A stretch of DNA of 6,798 nucleotides from Pseudomonadota bacterium. GTDB lineage: Bacteria; Pseudomonadota; Alphaproteobacteria; Acetobacterales; Acetobacteraceae. The stretch spans positions 1-6,798 of the forward strand of contig JAKBCD010000098.1 of the NCBI GenBank assembly GCA_021808205.1. Reading direction: 5' to 3'. Under the pieces are notes generated by a model. It was not told the DNA's origin. It was given only the letters and a program-made list of their open reading frames with translations, and did no database searches. Positions 6,600 through 6,798 of the stretch are shown here, piece after piece; within the stretch, counting starts at the first letter, position 1, and every line of letters begins with the position of its first letter. The translations under genes and the position numbers were made by a program.

Positions 6600-6798
6600 T
6601 TATTTCAATACCAGGGTGGTGGCGTGTTCCTCGGCTACGTCCAGCACCGCCTCGGCGGCGTTGCGGAAGATGAGGCGCAGCAGCCCGCGCGGCGGGCGGG
6701 GTTTCAGCCAGATGGCCTTGGCCTTTTTGCCGCCCAGCTGCTTCACCACCATCTCCACATCGCCAAACCCGTCGATCAACCCCAGGGTTTTGGCGCGC
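6600..6798 (-). CDS. S49-family signal peptide peptidase (SppA/SohB type), C-terminal fragment
   Basis: Only the last 65 codons are in the window; the start and the catalytic Ser/Lys region lie beyond the right edge. The fragment opens with RAKTLGLIDGFGDVEMVVKQ, matching the family's post-catalytic A-x-x-L-G-L-[VI]-D-x-[LIF]-G segment followed by a helix. It continues with a basic, Pro-rich stretch (LKPRPPRG) and a final helix ending in TLVLK. S49 peptidases cut leftover signal peptides or act in membrane protein quality control. Which subgroup this is, SppA or SohB-like, cannot be settled without the N-terminal part. The CAP gene lies downstream on the same strand. Confidence 0.72.
   Translation of the reverse strand, partial: RAKTLGLIDGFGDVEMVVKQLGGKKAKAIWLKPRPPRGLLRLIFRNAAEAVLDVAEEHATTLVLK

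Overview
The window is a GC-rich stretch of ordinary chromosomal core genes. The set of purM-purN facing an AI-2E-family transporter, an Hda-type DnaA paralogue and ppk1 is typical of Alphaproteobacteria. GC-rich codon use, Caulobacter-like gene neighbours and a possible alphaproteobacterial-type cytochrome oxidase small subunit fit that class. An acetic-acid-bacterium relative (Acetobacteraceae) is a plausible guess, but I cannot prove it from the sequence.

Layout. From 3879 leftward on the minus strand lie an AI-2E-family membrane protein, hda and ppk1, in that order of transcription. The first two overlap by ATGA, and 55 bp separate hda from ppk1. The ppk1 gene runs off the left edge and lacks only its last residues. 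From 3992 rightward on the plus strand lie purM and purN, overlapping by one base, then a 54-residue single-pass membrane protein. The two units diverge from a 112-bp region holding a 16-bp perfect palindrome just upstream of the purM ribosome binding site. A secreted CAP-domain (PR-1-like) protein on the minus strand (5827-6492) converges on the small membrane gene with only 12 bp between their stop codons. At the right edge is the C-terminal end of an S49-family peptidase (SppA/SohB type), also on the minus strand.

Functions. purM and purN encode two steps of de novo purine synthesis. Hda works with the sliding clamp to inactivate DnaA-ATP, and Ppk1 makes polyphosphate, so the minus-strand unit joins replication-initiation control to energy and stress storage. 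The CAP protein and the S49 peptidase are envelope or secreted-protein functions.

No stretch over 300 bp lacks a gene. I see no tRNA, rRNA, insertion sequence, CRISPR array, phage gene or convincing new multi-gene system. The points worth a second look are modest: the purM palindrome, the PR-1-like CAP protein with its Tyr/Pro repeat, the small membrane protein, a rare-codon patch inside purM, and structured gaps around the CAP gene.
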